From: Nitrospira sp. UBA2082
GTDB lineage: Bacteria; Nitrospirota; Nitrospiria; Nitrospirales; Nitrospiraceae
Assembly: GCA_002331335.1 (NCBI GenBank)
Contig: DCZO01000014.1
Location: 230,825 to 294,824, forward strand
Direction: 5' to 3'
Length of the DNA stretch: 64,000 nucleotides
The translations under genes were made by a program, and so were the position numbers. Numbering within the stretch: the stretch's first letter is position 1; every line of letters begins with the position of its first letter. The notes beneath the pieces are model-generated. The model did not search any database and was not told where the DNA came from. It saw only the letters and a list, made by a program, of their open reading frames with translations. This document shows, in pieces, positions 1-9,623 of this stretch.

Positions 1-352
1 CGAATACCGGGATGGCGCCGATGACTTCGATGGCGGCCACCGTGGCAACTGCGGTATGCGCGACCGTCACCACTTCATCGTTCCGCCCCACGCCAACCGC
101 CCGCAACGCCAGTGCGATCGCATCGGTCCCGCTCGCCGTGCCCACGCAATGGCGGAGCCCCAGATAGGCCGCCCATTCTTGTTCGAATGCCGCCACCTCG
201 TCGCCGAGGATATAGGTGCCTGAGGACAAGACCCTCTCGATAGCTTCTTGAAGAGCAGGTCGTAGGACCGCTGTTTCCGCGCCGGGGTCGGCGACCGGAA
301 TCCACTCAGGCGGCGACTGCGATCGGCCAGTAGTGAGCTGCATGACGTTCAT
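1..352 (-). CDS. DegT/DnrJ/EryC1/StrS-type sugar aminotransferase, N-terminal part (runs off the window)
   Basis: The first about 117 residues of a PLP-dependent nucleotide-sugar aminotransferase. The segment reads ...VLSSGTYILGDEVAAFEQEW, then GTASGTDAIALALRA, which is the typical N-terminal pattern of the family including the phosphate-binding GTxSGTDAL stretch. Such enzymes aminate a keto-sugar on a nucleotide carrier. The start was chosen at 352 because an ATG there follows GGAG at 4-nt spacing; a second in-frame ATG is at 343. It overlaps the 3' end of the upstream epimerase gene by 47 bp, so the two are probably co-translated. The active-site lysine region lies outside the window. Confidence 0.85.
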   Translation of the reverse strand, partial: MNVMQLTTGRSQSPPEWIPVADPGAETAVLRPALQEAIERVLSSGTYILGDEVAAFEQEWAAYLGLRHCVGTASGTDAIALALRAVGVGRNDEVVTVAHTAVATVAAIEVIGAIPVF

Positions 353-1313
353 AAAACTCCAGAGTGTGCCGGAGACCATCTCGAAGAGACGTACGTGGCG
401 TCCATCCGAGTTGCCGACGGATTTTTCCAAAATCGCCGTAGTAGTCGCCGATGTCGATGACCTTCCTCGCGGCGGGAAAGGGTACGAGCTCACAGGTCCC
501 GCCGGGATGCAACGCGATCAGCTGTTCGGCGGTCTCCCGCAGGCTGACCGGATGGTCGTGCCCGAGATTGAACACCTGTCCGTTCGCCTCCTTCGATTCC
601 GCCGCAAGCAGCAACGCCTCCACCACATCGTCGACGTAATTAAAATCACGGAGCTGGGTGCCGCTCCCATAGATCAGAATGGGCCGGCCTTCCAGCAGCC
701 GACGAATCCAGATACCCAGAAATGTTTGCCGGTCATCGACGACCCTCATGCGGGGTCCATAGGTGTTCGTCAGCCGCAGGACGGTCGTCTGGATGCCATG
801 GACCTGATGATACAGGAGGTGATACAGCTCCCCGGCCAGCTTGTTGATGCCGTTAACGTCCACCGGTTGCAGCGGGTGCGCTTCGTCCACGGGAAGATAC
901 GCCGGCTTGCCATAGATCTGTCTGGTGCCGGCGAAGACGACTTTGATATCCCGGTTGTAGTGCCGGCAGGCTTCCAGAATGGAGAGCTGTGCCCGCGCGT
1001 TGATTTCCAGATCCGCCTGCGGCTGCTCCATCGAGTCCAGGTGGCTGGTCTGCCCCGCCAGGTTGAACAAGACGTCTTGCTGCCGGAGCAGATACTTCAT
1101 GGCATGCTCGTCCCGGACATCGGCAATATTGACCCGCACCTGATCTCGTACCGGTTCGATGTTCCAGAGATTGCCGCCGTATTCCGGAATCATGCTGTCC
1201 ACCAGCGTGACCCGCGCACCGAGTTCGACCAGGCGAATCGCCAGCGTCGAGCCGATAAACCCGAGTCCGCCGGTAATCAGCGCGCGCGACCCGCGAAACC
1301 CTTCATGCGGCAT
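306..1313 (-). CDS. NAD-dependent epimerase/dehydratase (extended SDR)
   Basis: A 335-residue extended SDR nucleotide-sugar enzyme. The N-terminal Rossmann motif is TGGLGFIGS. It has an NLAGQTSHLDSM stretch, a TRQIYG strand and a LRDFNYVDDVVEA substrate-domain segment. The position that normally reads YxxxK appears as NGINK, so the catalytic tyrosine seems to be asparagine. The start at 1313 (MPHEGF) was chosen because upstream in-frame sequence is the end of the preceding gene in another frame; the overlap is 11 bp. It lies in an apparent operon with a glycosyltransferase and a sugar aminotransferase, which suggests glycan or flagellin-sugar synthesis. The substrate is unknown. Confidence 0.85.
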   Translation of the reverse strand: MPHEGFRGSRALITGGLGFIGSTLAIRLVELGARVTLVDSMIPEYGGNLWNIEPVRDQVRVNIADVRDEHAMKYLLRQQDVLFNLAGQTSHLDSMEQPQADLEINARAQLSILEACRHYNRDIKVVFAGTRQIYGKPAYLPVDEAHPLQPVDVNGINKLAGELYHLLYHQVHGIQTTVLRLTNTYGPRMRVVDDRQTFLGIWIRRLLEGRPILIYGSGTQLRDFNYVDDVVEALLLAAESKEANGQVFNLGHDHPVSLRETAEQLIALHPGGTCELVPFPAARKVIDIGDYYGDFGKIRRQLGWTPRTSLRDGLRHTLEFYERHAAHYWPIAVAA

Positions 1314-4167
1314 GGGAGGCCTTTCTGAACACATACGTCGCATCGAACTCATCCCGGCCGTCCTGCCGGTCGTATTCCACACGTGCCTCACACTCCAATC
1401 CGGCATGGGTACAGAGCTCGAACAGTTCGTCCTCGTTGAAGCGCAGTTCGAATGTCTCAACGCCATAGGCGAGTTTCTTGAAGTAGGCGGTGGCCGCGGT
1501 ACGATACATCGGCGTCCGGTGCAACACTACGAAGCCGGAGGCGACACGCGCCGCTTCGGCGATGTGCGCAGCGTAATTCTGGACGTGGAGCAGTACGCCG
1601 GAGGACACGACGATGGGATATGCGTTGTCCTCGAACCGCAAGGCCGCTCCATCACCCACTTCAAATCGCGCCTGTGGATAGTACGTGCGGGCCAGACGGA
1701 TCATGGCGGGCGAGAAATCCACTCCCACGTAGGACAGCCTGGTCTTCAGCAGATATTCGAGCGCTTCGTAGTAGTAGCCGCTCGCGCAGCCGACCTCCAG
1801 CAGGCCGATGCCCGGACGCACATGCGGCTCCAGCGCGTCGGCCAGGACCTGGAATACTTTGGGAGGCCGACCTCGGTACAGGTCCGACAATTCCTGCTGC
1901 ACGAGCGCCCGCTGCTTTCGCGGAATCTCGTCCGAACACCAGGACTGGGCCAACTCTGCGGTCACCTCATGGGAGGCAATCTGCCGATGGGCATACGACA
2001 CACGGCCCAGGTCAGGGTCCGGCAGGCGATGGCGGCCGGCCTTGAGGTCCCAATGGCGCGCGAGCAGGTCGGCCGTCTGTTCCATGCGGGCGCCATAGCT
2101 ATGCTCGCGCAAGGTCCTCGTCTGGCCCCGCTTGGCGATAGCCGCGCCTTCTTCAGGATGGTGGAGGTAGTAGGCGAGTAGATCCTGGCATTCTTCGATA
2201 GATCGATAGGCGACCACTTCGGATCCGATCTCGAACAGGTCGGCGAGATTGTCCTTATAATCCGTCACCAACAGCGTCCCGCATCCGGTCGCTTCGAACA
2301 AACGCATGTTGTTCGCGTTCGACTTCGCCACGTCGATATGGTGGTTCACCGTCATCGACGATCGGGCCAGCACTGCAAACATTTCCAGCCCCCAGACATC
2401 GCCATGCAGCCGCTCCGCGCCGATGCCATAGTGGGCCAACGCCATGGTGCCGTAGCCCCAGCACTGCAACGGCAGCGCCGTGCCCAACCTCGTCAGGAGC
2501 TGTTGCCGCTCGCGATGCGCCGGCGACAGGCCGCCGACAAACGTCAGCGGAAATTCGCGGGCCGGCTGGCCCACCTGTTGAAGCACACGCGGGTCGAATG
2601 CCAACGGTTGATAATAGGCCGTGCGCCCTTGCCGGCGAAATTGATCGACGAAGTGCGGGAACGACGATATGAGCAGATCGAACCCGTCCAGATACGCCTG
2701 CGTCGGTATCGGTGAAGCGATTTGCCCGACGATAAGATCGACATGCGGGCGGACGGCGGCGATGAACTCCTTCGTCGCCATGCTGAGATCTTGCAAATAG
2801 AGTACTTGCGCGCCGGCGTCTCTGATCTGCGCCAGCAGGATGTCCCCCGACGTGCTCGCGGGATCAAGGCCATGTTCTTCCGCCCATCGGCGTTGCAACG
2901 GCGCGCAATTGGCAATGATATCGGCCGCGTTCCATCCCGCCTGCCGAAGCCCGGTGGAATAGAAGTCGCTGTCGCCGAAGCAGGCTGCTTGCAGTGACCG
3001 ATGCTGCTCTCCATAGGACACTTGGTCTAGCCCAGCACACACGGCATAGTGCTGTTCCAGAAATCCAGGGTAATAGGTGTTCAGAAATACACAGGTTTTT
3101 GAGACGGTGCGGTCTGCGCGTGGTGTCACCGCACCGCTCGGCGCCGAGACAACCGCGACCTGACTGTTGGCGGCCATCTGCAAACTCGCGTCTTCTGTGA
3201 ACGCTCGGCCCTGCGCCGAGCGCCGCGAGACTGGCTCACTCCGCTTCCCGGATAGTTCCCTCTGCACCTGCGCTAACCATTGTTCGACCGCCGGGCGTGC
3301 CGGCGAACACACGGAGCCGCACAACAGGCCTTTACCCTCCCACCGCACTCCGTCCCACCGCACATATCCCATCCGGCTCCATTGATCGGCCGACTCCAGC
3401 TCGCTGTCTCGAAATCCGTCGTCGAGGAAGATCGACGCCTTCGGAGCCAGGTAATCGCGGACCAGCGGAAGGGTCCCGAAGCGGGCGCCGTTCTCTCCGG
3501 CAGGCCCGTCGATAACCACAAGACCGGGACGGACGGCCCCGAACCACTCCGTCAAGACCGAAGGCGGAAGCCTGTAGCACCGGGTCTCCAGCGAGCAGAT
3601 GGTCTGAACGGACAGATCTGCATGGAGAAAACGTACGGTATCTGCAAGCCCTAGCTGTTCAAGCTGCTGTCGAGTTCGTTCGATATAGACCGCCGACTGG
3701 TCGATACTGAACACCCGCGTCTCCGGTGACGGTCCGTGGAGCCGCCGCATCGCCCAGGCCAACGCAACCGTGCTGGTCCCGCTGCCGAATTCCAGCACAG
3801 CGGCGGGGCGCATCTTATCAATGATCGTCATCAGGTAGTCGATGGTCTCCGCGCACAGCGCCCACTCATTAAGCATGTCCTCGCCGATGAGCGGACGAAG
3901 CTCGCGCGTGCGCAGGCCGGCCGGCCTGACCCGCAACATGCGGAACTCTTCCGCGAGGGGGTCCGGTCGGGTGCTCCGTTGAGCCAACCACTGCCGGATA
4001 CTGAGGCACACTTCGAGCGGCATCGGCTGATCCTGGAACAGGACGGCGGCTTCCCTCAGAAGATTCCGCATGCGAGGCCATGCAGCCTCGATTGACGATT
4101 CAACCGTCGCGCACGGCTCCACATCGGGCATGATCCCCACCCCATTTACTCCTTCAACTCGATTCAT
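1303..4167 (-). CDS. Three-domain protein: methyltransferase - CgeB-like glycosyltransferase - methyltransferase
   Basis: A 954-residue protein with three enzymatic modules. Residues about 100-310 are a class I SAM methyltransferase with motif I EFGSGTSTVAL at 126 and a VVIDGPAGENG stretch. Residues about 420-770 resemble CgeB/YkvP-type glycosyltransferases (DLLISSFPHF, NNMRLFEATGCGTLLVTDY, then a C-terminal EHSYGARM). Residues about 785-954 are a second SAM methyltransferase (LLEVGCASGYYYE at 789). The start at 4167 is an ATG preceded by AGAGGGG; about 86 more codons are open upstream but have no such signal. The gene lies upstream of a sugar epimerase and an aminotransferase and likely modifies a surface glycan or flagellin. 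The acceptor is not visible from sequence. Confidence 0.8.
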   Translation of the reverse strand: MNRVEGVNGVGIMPDVEPCATVESSIEAAWPRMRNLLREAAVLFQDQPMPLEVCLSIRQWLAQRSTRPDPLAEEFRMLRVRPAGLRTRELRPLIGEDMLNEWALCAETIDYLMTIIDKMRPAAVLEFGSGTSTVALAWAMRRLHGPSPETRVFSIDQSAVYIERTRQQLEQLGLADTVRFLHADLSVQTICSLETRCYRLPPSVLTEWFGAVRPGLVVIDGPAGENGARFGTLPLVRDYLAPKASIFLDDGFRDSELESADQWSRMGYVRWDGVRWEGKGLLCGSVCSPARPAVEQWLAQVQRELSGKRSEPVSRRSAQGRAFTEDASLQMAANSQVAVVSAPSGAVTPRADRTVSKTCVFLNTYYPGFLEQHYAVCAGLDQVSYGEQHRSLQAACFGDSDFYSTGLRQAGWNAADIIANCAPLQRRWAEEHGLDPASTSGDILLAQIRDAGAQVLYLQDLSMATKEFIAAVRPHVDLIVGQIASPIPTQAYLDGFDLLISSFPHFVDQFRRQGRTAYYQPLAFDPRVLQQVGQPAREFPLTFVGGLSPAHRERQQLLTRLGTALPLQCWGYGTMALAHYGIGAERLHGDVWGLEMFAVLARSSMTVNHHIDVAKSNANNMRLFEATGCGTLLVTDYKDNLADLFEIGSEVVAYRSIEECQDLLAYYLHHPEEGAAIAKRGQTRTLREHSYGARMEQTADLLARHWDLKAGRHRLPDPDLGRVSYAHRQIASHEVTAELAQSWCSDEIPRKQRALVQQELSDLYRGRPPKVFQVLADALEPHVRPGIGLLEVGCASGYYYEALEYLLKTRLSYVGVDFSPAMIRLARTYYPQARFEVGDGAALRFEDNAYPIVVSSGVLLHVQNYAAHIAEAARVASGFVVLHRTPMYRTAATAYFKKLAYGVETFELRFNEDELFELCTHAGLECEARVEYDRQDGRDEFDATYVFRKASHAA

Positions 4168-4349
4168 CACAGCCCCTCTTCGTCCGAAGACGGCGTTCCC
4201 GAAGCAACCACGAGCACAGATCCTTCCAAGGACCGTGCCAGTCCTTTCGGTGCAAATGCGAAAAGAACCCCGCTGTTTGTGGCTTACACACAACCGAAGA
4301 GGACACGACAGGGCAAGATTTGCCGGACAGACAGGAAAGTTTGATGCGG

Positions 4350-5075
4350 TCAGCCGAGAGGAAACACGCCGCCCGCTTTTTGGGCCGCCCACTGTTCGAT
4401 CGCGTTTCTCACCGATCCACCCCACCCTCGGTATTCGATGAATTCCAATCCGTCGAACTGAAATTCGATACCGATGATATCGGTCCCATCACGGTCCTCG
4501 GAGTTTTTGACAATTCCCGTCAGGTTGGTCACATGCCCCAAGCCCGGCAGTTCAAATTCGAGGCGAATGGACACCCCGGGCCTGATCCAAGGGGGCGTCT
4601 TCGTCAAGGCAATGCGGCATCCCCCGCGGCTGACATCCTTCACCAACCCGCCTGCATAGTCCGACGGAGAGACCACGGAAACATGCTCGGGCCTCTGATC
4701 CACTCTGGTCAACAACGCCGGCTCGCTTGAGGCGACGCGCGCATGTTTGCGCAGATGCATCTCTTCCACCGTCTGGGGAAACGCAATGAAGAGGAGCGGC
4801 ACCGGCGAGGTAATCACATCCCGAACCTCCGTCCTGTAGCCGACCAGCTTTCCATCAAGGAGATAGCTGATCGTACAGGGCGTCCCGGCCGAAAGATGCG
4901 ACGCATGACCCAACTGCAACGGCCATTCACACACCAGCCAGGCATGTTCTTTCCAGCCCAGCAAGGCACTACCGTACATGGCCTTCTGCCCCTCAACCAC
5001 GAGTGAAATCTTCAGCGGCAAACCGACCGTCAAGAAAGACGTCGCTGGGGGCGTAGATGCAATAACTTCGTTCAT
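4350..5075 (-). CDS. YcgR-like flagellar brake / PilZ-domain c-di-GMP receptor
   Basis: A 241-residue protein with an N-terminal YcgR-N-like beta domain (about 15-105) and a C-terminal PilZ domain (about 110-230). The c-di-GMP motifs are present: RKHAR (RxxxR) at the domain start and DVSRGG (DxSxxG) downstream. In the YcgR family, c-di-GMP binding lets the protein act on the flagellar motor and slow rotation. The start at 5075 follows AAGGAGCC. It is transcribed away from the HD-GYP gene, whose product degrades c-di-GMP, and sits on the edge of the flagellar cluster. Sequestration of another target instead of the motor cannot be excluded. Confidence 0.85.
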   Translation of the reverse strand: MNEVIASTPPATSFLTVGLPLKISLVVEGQKAMYGSALLGWKEHAWLVCEWPLQLGHASHLSAGTPCTISYLLDGKLVGYRTEVRDVITSPVPLLFIAFPQTVEEMHLRKHARVASSEPALLTRVDQRPEHVSVVSPSDYAGGLVKDVSRGGCRIALTKTPPWIRPGVSIRLEFELPGLGHVTNLTGIVKNSEDRDGTDIIGIEFQFDGLEFIEYRGWGGSVRNAIEQWAAQKAGGVFPLG

Positions 5076-5268
5076 ACCGGCTCCTTATCAAGCGAAGCGC
5101 GCGGGTATACTCCGCTGCTGTTATGACGCCTCCGGTGGGGTTCCGATCTCGGAACTAACCGTCTCCTAAGGGGTAGTGTCGGAGAAAACTCTCCACATCT
5201 TGAGCCTACCGGCCTCTCGCGGAGACGTCCCGTACTACGTTCAGCGACGTCTCAACCGGCCCAATCAG

Positions 5269-5295
5269 TCAAGTTCCAGTCGCATCGACCGATAG
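5269..5295 (+). promoter_or_regulatory. Putative sigma-28 (FliA) promoter of the HD-GYP/hybrid-kinase operon
   Basis: The -35 TCAAGTTC (5269-5276), an 11-nt spacer and the -10 ACCGATAG (5288-5295) match the sigma-28 pattern. The -35 octamer is identical to that before csrA and differs by one base from that before flgM. The predicted start near 5302 leaves a short leader before the ATG at 5318. Confidence 0.65.
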
Positions 5296-5317
5296 GACAC
5301 ATAACCCACTTTGGCCC

Positions 5318-6613
5318 ATGTCGTCTCGCCGGAGCGTCGATCCGGACGAAAGCATCCAACGAATGGCAGCACACGCTCGGCTCAAACACATTTCCATTGA
5401 CCACGTAATTCCCGGCATGTTCGTCGCGGGAGTTGATGTCCCCTGGTACCGAACTCCGTTCCTGTCCCACAGGTGGCGGGTCGAAGATGTTGCGACCATA
5501 CAGCAGATGAAAGACTGCGGCATCCGGATAGTGACCATCGACATCAGCAAGGGAAAAGATGTGCGTGCCGCTGCACGCGACCACAAGTCGGGCGCAGCCG
5601 GGATCCCCGCGTCCCGGGAGGCGGTCGAGGCACCACAGCAGCCGGTTCGTCCGGAGACCGCCTCGGCGCACGCCATGTACGCCGAGGCGCAAGAGGCGAT
5701 GGAGCGGATCTTTGCCGACCTGGAGCACAATCTTCCCCCTTCCCCCGCCGCAGCGAAAGCCGTCGTATCCGACATACTGACGCAGATCGCCGACGATCGT
5801 GCGGCGCTGATGGCGCAGTACGCGTTTCACAAACTCAAACGCTTCGATGGCTCACTGGCGGCGCATTCGCTTGACACCTGCATCCTGTCGCTGATCGTCG
5901 CCGCCGAAAGCGGACTCGATGAGCCGAAGCAATTCCAACTCGGTCTGGGTGCGCTCCTGCATGACGTGGGGTATGCGCGCCTCCCGCACAACCTCGTGCG
6001 GAGACGCGATGAGTGCAGCGACCAAGAGCGCCTCTTGCTGCGCCAACACCCGGAGCTCGGCATCGCCACGCTCGCGGAATTGGAGGGACTCGATAATGAC
6101 GTGCGCAGAGTCGTCGCCGAACATCATGAACGTGGAGACGGCAGCGGGTTTCCGTCCGCGCGAACCCAAGACGCCATTTCTGAGCTGGCCAAGATCGTAG
6201 GGATCATCGATTGGTATGACGGAATGATCAGCCGCCGCGGTGGACGGCCGGCCATGCTGCCGCATGACGCGGTTCGCCGACTATTTCTGGCCGGGGAAAA
6301 GAATCAATTCGACAAATCGCTGATCGAAATCGTGATTCGCAGCATCGGCGTGTACCCGGCGGGCAGTCTGGTCCGCCTGAATACCGGGGAGCAGGCTGTC
6401 GTGGTCGCCATCAATCCCCAACACCGGCTGAAGCCGCACGTCAAGATCATCGGAGGCCCACGCGGCGAATCGTATGCGTCTCCTCTCTGCCTCGACCTGG
6501 CGGCACAAACCGAGGATCGCGAACCGCGTTCCGTGGCGCAGGTGCTCGACCCGGCCCATGATCGGGTCAATGTTGCCATGTATCTCGATGACATTCATAA
6601 AGAGGCGGCCTAA
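5318..6613 (+). CDS. HD-GYP domain c-di-GMP phosphodiesterase with DUF3391 N-terminus
   Basis: A 431-residue protein. Residues about 18-100 match the DUF3391 domain (KHISIDHVIPGMFV, WYRTPFL). Residues about 165-340 are an HD-GYP domain: LLHDVGYARLP carries the HD metal ligands, HHERGDGSGFP carries HHE and a GFP variant of GYP, and DWYDGMISRRG is the downstream metal and substrate motif. The family hydrolyses c-di-GMP. The start at 5318 fits a sigma-28 promoter 23 nt upstream; a second in-frame ATG at 5363 lies just before the DUF3391 core. The stop overlaps the next start as TAATG, so coupling with the hybrid kinase is expected. Confidence 0.87.
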   Translation: MSSRRSVDPDESIQRMAAHARLKHISIDHVIPGMFVAGVDVPWYRTPFLSHRWRVEDVATIQQMKDCGIRIVTIDISKGKDVRAAARDHKSGAAGIPASREAVEAPQQPVRPETASAHAMYAEAQEAMERIFADLEHNLPPSPAAAKAVVSDILTQIADDRAALMAQYAFHKLKRFDGSLAAHSLDTCILSLIVAAESGLDEPKQFQLGLGALLHDVGYARLPHNLVRRRDECSDQERLLLRQHPELGIATLAELEGLDNDVRRVVAEHHERGDGSGFPSARTQDAISELAKIVGIIDWYDGMISRRGGRPAMLPHDAVRRLFLAGEKNQFDKSLIEIVIRSIGVYPAGSLVRLNTGEQAVVVAINPQHRLKPHVKIIGGPRGESYASPLCLDLAAQTEDREPRSVAQVLDPAHDRVNVAMYLDDIHKEAA

Positions 6614-9483
6614 TGCCCGCTCGCACTCCCCGGAAACGGCGTGCCCCCGATCGCCCACTCGACCGGAACATCGCTCAGACCTTTGCCGGCCTTCTGGATG
6701 GGTTGTCTTTTGGCGTGATGGTGTTGACTGACGCCCATCTCATTCTCGGTATCAACGCAGAAGGTGCGCGCCTGCTCCGGCACCGCCCATCGACTCTGGT
6801 TGGGCAATCCTTCCCCGGCATCTGGTCTGCTCTGACACAATCTGATGCCCCCGACGTGGTGCGTCGCTTGAACCACGTATCCACATCACGGGAACCGATG
6901 CCTCATGTCACCACACGCCTCCGCCATGGAACAACCGGCTCCGTCCCCGTCGAATGGACGTGCCAGACTGTGAGTCAAGACGGAGGGCATAGCCTCTTGA
7001 TCAGTCTGCGCGATCTTTCCCGAGAGGAAGGACTCCGAGAAGAACGTGACCGCCTGGCCACAATCGCGGAGGAAACTCCATCCCCTGTCATCGAATTGGA
7101 TCAGTATGGCCAGATGCTCTACGCCAATCCGGCCATGACCGCCTGGCTTGCCAAACTGGGCTACAGAGCCGATGGGCTCCCACGCATCCTGCCTCATGAC
7201 CTCCCGCAGCTGGTCGCAGAGTGCCTCCGGTCCGGCAATACGAGTCACGGCCAAGACGTCTTTCTACCGGAGGCCAGTTTCACCTGGACCTTCTGCCCGG
7301 TAATGACGCACGGGCTCGTGCGCGGCTATGCGCTCGATATGACCACGATCCATGAGGCGCAGCAGGAACTCCGGCGCACGGCCGCCCAGTTGCAAGAAAG
7401 CAATCGGCAGCTCGACGAGGCGCTGACCACCGCGCAAGAGTCGGTGCGGACCAAGGCGGCATTTCTGGCCACGATGAGTCACGAGCTCCGCACACCGATG
7501 AACGGTGTCATCGGCATGACCAGTCTGCTGATGGAGACGACGCTGTCAGCGGAACAACAGTCCTATGCGGAGACCATCCGGCAGTGCGGCGAATCGCTGC
7601 TGCACCTGATCAACGACGTGCTTGAATGCAGCAAGATCGAGGCCGGCAAGCTGGAACTGGAGCGCATCGACTTCAATCTCCGCACGGCCGTCGAAGAGGT
7701 GCTGGCCCAATTCGCCGGCCGGGCGGAAACCAAGGGGCTTGAATTGACCGGACTGGTCCACGCCACAGTGCCCACCGCCCTGCAGGGCGACCCCGGACGG
7801 CTGCGGCAAGTGCTGACGAATCTGGTCGGCAACGCGCTCAAGTTCACGGAGAGGGGCGAGGTATCCCTGCAAGCCTTTCTGGAGCAGGAAACACAGGAGG
7901 ACGCCGTCATTCGCTTTGAAGTCACCGATAGCGGCATCGGCATCGCACCGGAGGCGACATCCAAACTGTTTCAGCCGTTCGTGCAAGCGGACAGCTCGAC
8001 CACCAGAAAATACGGCGGCACGGGCCTTGGGCTCTCAATATCCAAACAATTAGTCGAACTGATGGGCGGACGCATCGGTGTCAAGAGCGAACCCGACCGT
8101 GGCAGCACGTTTTGGTGCACGGCCCGGTTCACCAAACAGGTCGGTTCCCCTCTCGCGATTCTTCCCTCGAACGACCTCGAAGGTCGACGGATTCTGATCG
8201 TGGACGACAACGAATCCAACCGCATGATCCTGCACCATCTCGTAACCGGATGGGGCATGATCGACGACGTGGCGAAAGACGCGGAAGAGGCATTGCAGCG
8301 GGTCAAAGATGCTGCTGCCCAGGGAATCTCATACGATCTGGCGATTCTGGACGTGATCATGCCGGGCAAGGACGGGCTGCAACTGGCCAGGGAATTCCGT
8401 CGCGACCCAGCCGGAGCGGGTATGCGGATCGTGGTGCTGACTTCATTGCTTCAACGCGGCCATGCCGAACAAGCCCGCCAGGCCGGGGCCATGGGCTACC
8501 TGCCGAAACCGGTGCGTCACGACCAGCTGCGCGAGTGCCTCCGCACAGTCTTAGGAATCGCGTGCGAGATTGAGCCTGACCCCGGGCATCTTGCGCCGGC
8601 CACGCCGCAGCTCGTGACCAGACATACCTTGGCCGACCATAAGCCGCGGCAGCGTATCCTCATCGTTGAAGACAACCTCATCAATCAGAAGCTCGCTGTC
8701 CGCATGGCGGAAAAACTCGGATATCAGGCGTTCGTCGCCGAGAACGGAGAGGAGGCCCTCAAGGCCTTGGAGACGGAGGACTTTGCCGTAGTCATTATGG
8801 ATTGCCAGATGCCGGTCATGGACGGGTTCGAGGCCACGCGGCGCATTCGGGAGCGTGAGTCGTCGCTCGTGAAGCGTGACATGCCTAACGAAACACGAGA
8901 TCCAGAGGGCAACCGACGCCCAGGACACATTCCGATCATCGCCGTCACCGCCAACGCCATGCAAGGCGACCGGGAAAACTGTCTCGCCGCCGGCATGGAC
9001 GATTACCTCGCCAAACCGATCCAGATGGAGACCTTGCGCGCGGTGCTGCACCGCTGGGCCGCGCCGTCTACGGCGCGGGACACGGTCTCCAATCTTCCTG
9101 CCCAGGACCACAATAGCGCGCGCGGGGTCTTCGATCCGGCCTCCATGTTCCGCAACATCGGCGAGGACAACCATCTGTTTGCTCAACTCGTGGAAATGTT
9201 CCTGGATCAGTATCCGGCGATGCTGGCCAACATCAAAGAGGGGCTAATCCAGGCAGACAGCGTGGCGGTCGAGCGCACCGCACATTCCTTGAAAGGTACG
9301 GCGGGCAATTTGTGCGCACCCGAAGTGGTGCTGGCAGCCAGCCGCCTCGAAGCCCTCGGCCATCTTGGCGCGCTGCAAGACGCGCCGCCGATCTATGCTC
9401 ACCTGGAACAGGAAGTGCTGCGCCTCGTGCAAGCCCTCGGCCCTTTCCGACGGGGATACCTTCCCGTCACGCAAGCCGCCTGA
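6613..9483 (+). CDS. Hybrid histidine kinase: PAS-PAS-HisKA-HATPase-REC-REC-HPt
   Basis: A 956-residue cytoplasmic hybrid sensor kinase with no clear membrane segment. Two PAS-like regions lie at about 15-120 and 140-250, followed by a short coiled coil. HisKA has MSHELRTPMNG with His290. HATPase_c follows (about 400-515, with N- and G-box motifs VGNALKF and GTGLGLSIS). Receiver 1 has Asp580, receiver 2 has Asp730, and the C-terminal HPt has AHSLKGTAGN with His891. A complete phosphorelay could run within one chain. The final recipient is not encoded next to it. The start overlaps the HD-GYP stop by one base. The FliH-fused receiver in this window is one conceivable partner, but that is speculation. 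Confidence 0.9.
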   Translation: MPARTPRKRRAPDRPLDRNIAQTFAGLLDGLSFGVMVLTDAHLILGINAEGARLLRHRPSTLVGQSFPGIWSALTQSDAPDVVRRLNHVSTSREPMPHVTTRLRHGTTGSVPVEWTCQTVSQDGGHSLLISLRDLSREEGLREERDRLATIAEETPSPVIELDQYGQMLYANPAMTAWLAKLGYRADGLPRILPHDLPQLVAECLRSGNTSHGQDVFLPEASFTWTFCPVMTHGLVRGYALDMTTIHEAQQELRRTAAQLQESNRQLDEALTTAQESVRTKAAFLATMSHELRTPMNGVIGMTSLLMETTLSAEQQSYAETIRQCGESLLHLINDVLECSKIEAGKLELERIDFNLRTAVEEVLAQFAGRAETKGLELTGLVHATVPTALQGDPGRLRQVLTNLVGNALKFTERGEVSLQAFLEQETQEDAVIRFEVTDSGIGIAPEATSKLFQPFVQADSSTTRKYGGTGLGLSISKQLVELMGGRIGVKSEPDRGSTFWCTARFTKQVGSPLAILPSNDLEGRRILIVDDNESNRMILHHLVTGWGMIDDVAKDAEEALQRVKDAAAQGISYDLAILDVIMPGKDGLQLAREFRRDPAGAGMRIVVLTSLLQRGHAEQARQAGAMGYLPKPVRHDQLRECLRTVLGIACEIEPDPGHLAPATPQLVTRHTLADHKPRQRILIVEDNLINQKLAVRMAEKLGYQAFVAENGEEALKALETEDFAVVIMDCQMPVMDGFEATRRIRERESSLVKRDMPNETRDPEGNRRPGHIPIIAVTANAMQGDRENCLAAGMDDYLAKPIQMETLRAVLHRWAAPSTARDTVSNLPAQDHNSARGVFDPASMFRNIGEDNHLFAQLVEMFLDQYPAMLANIKEGLIQADSVAVERTAHSLKGTAGNLCAPEVVLAASRLEALGHLGALQDAPPIYAHLEQEVLRLVQALGPFRRGYLPVTQAA

Positions 9484-9623
9484 GACGGAGCCTGCACACC
9501 CCAGCCGTCCTAATTTCATACAAATGGCGGCCGGGCTGCGGTTCACCGTATCGGCCGTGGTGATCACGTTGCCGTTCGCGTCGTGCGGTTCTTGTGCGCC
9601 TTACAATTTGACGAGACCGGGTA

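Noticed and set aside
333..1328. Plus-strand 331-codon frame opposite the epimerase
   Set aside because: It is the antisense shadow of a clear SDR gene; it has no ribosome-binding site or recognisable protein features.
4168..4425. 86-codon N-terminal extension of the three-domain transferase
   Set aside because: Cys- and Arg-rich composition unlike the rest, no ribosome-binding site, and a good one before the ATG at 4167.
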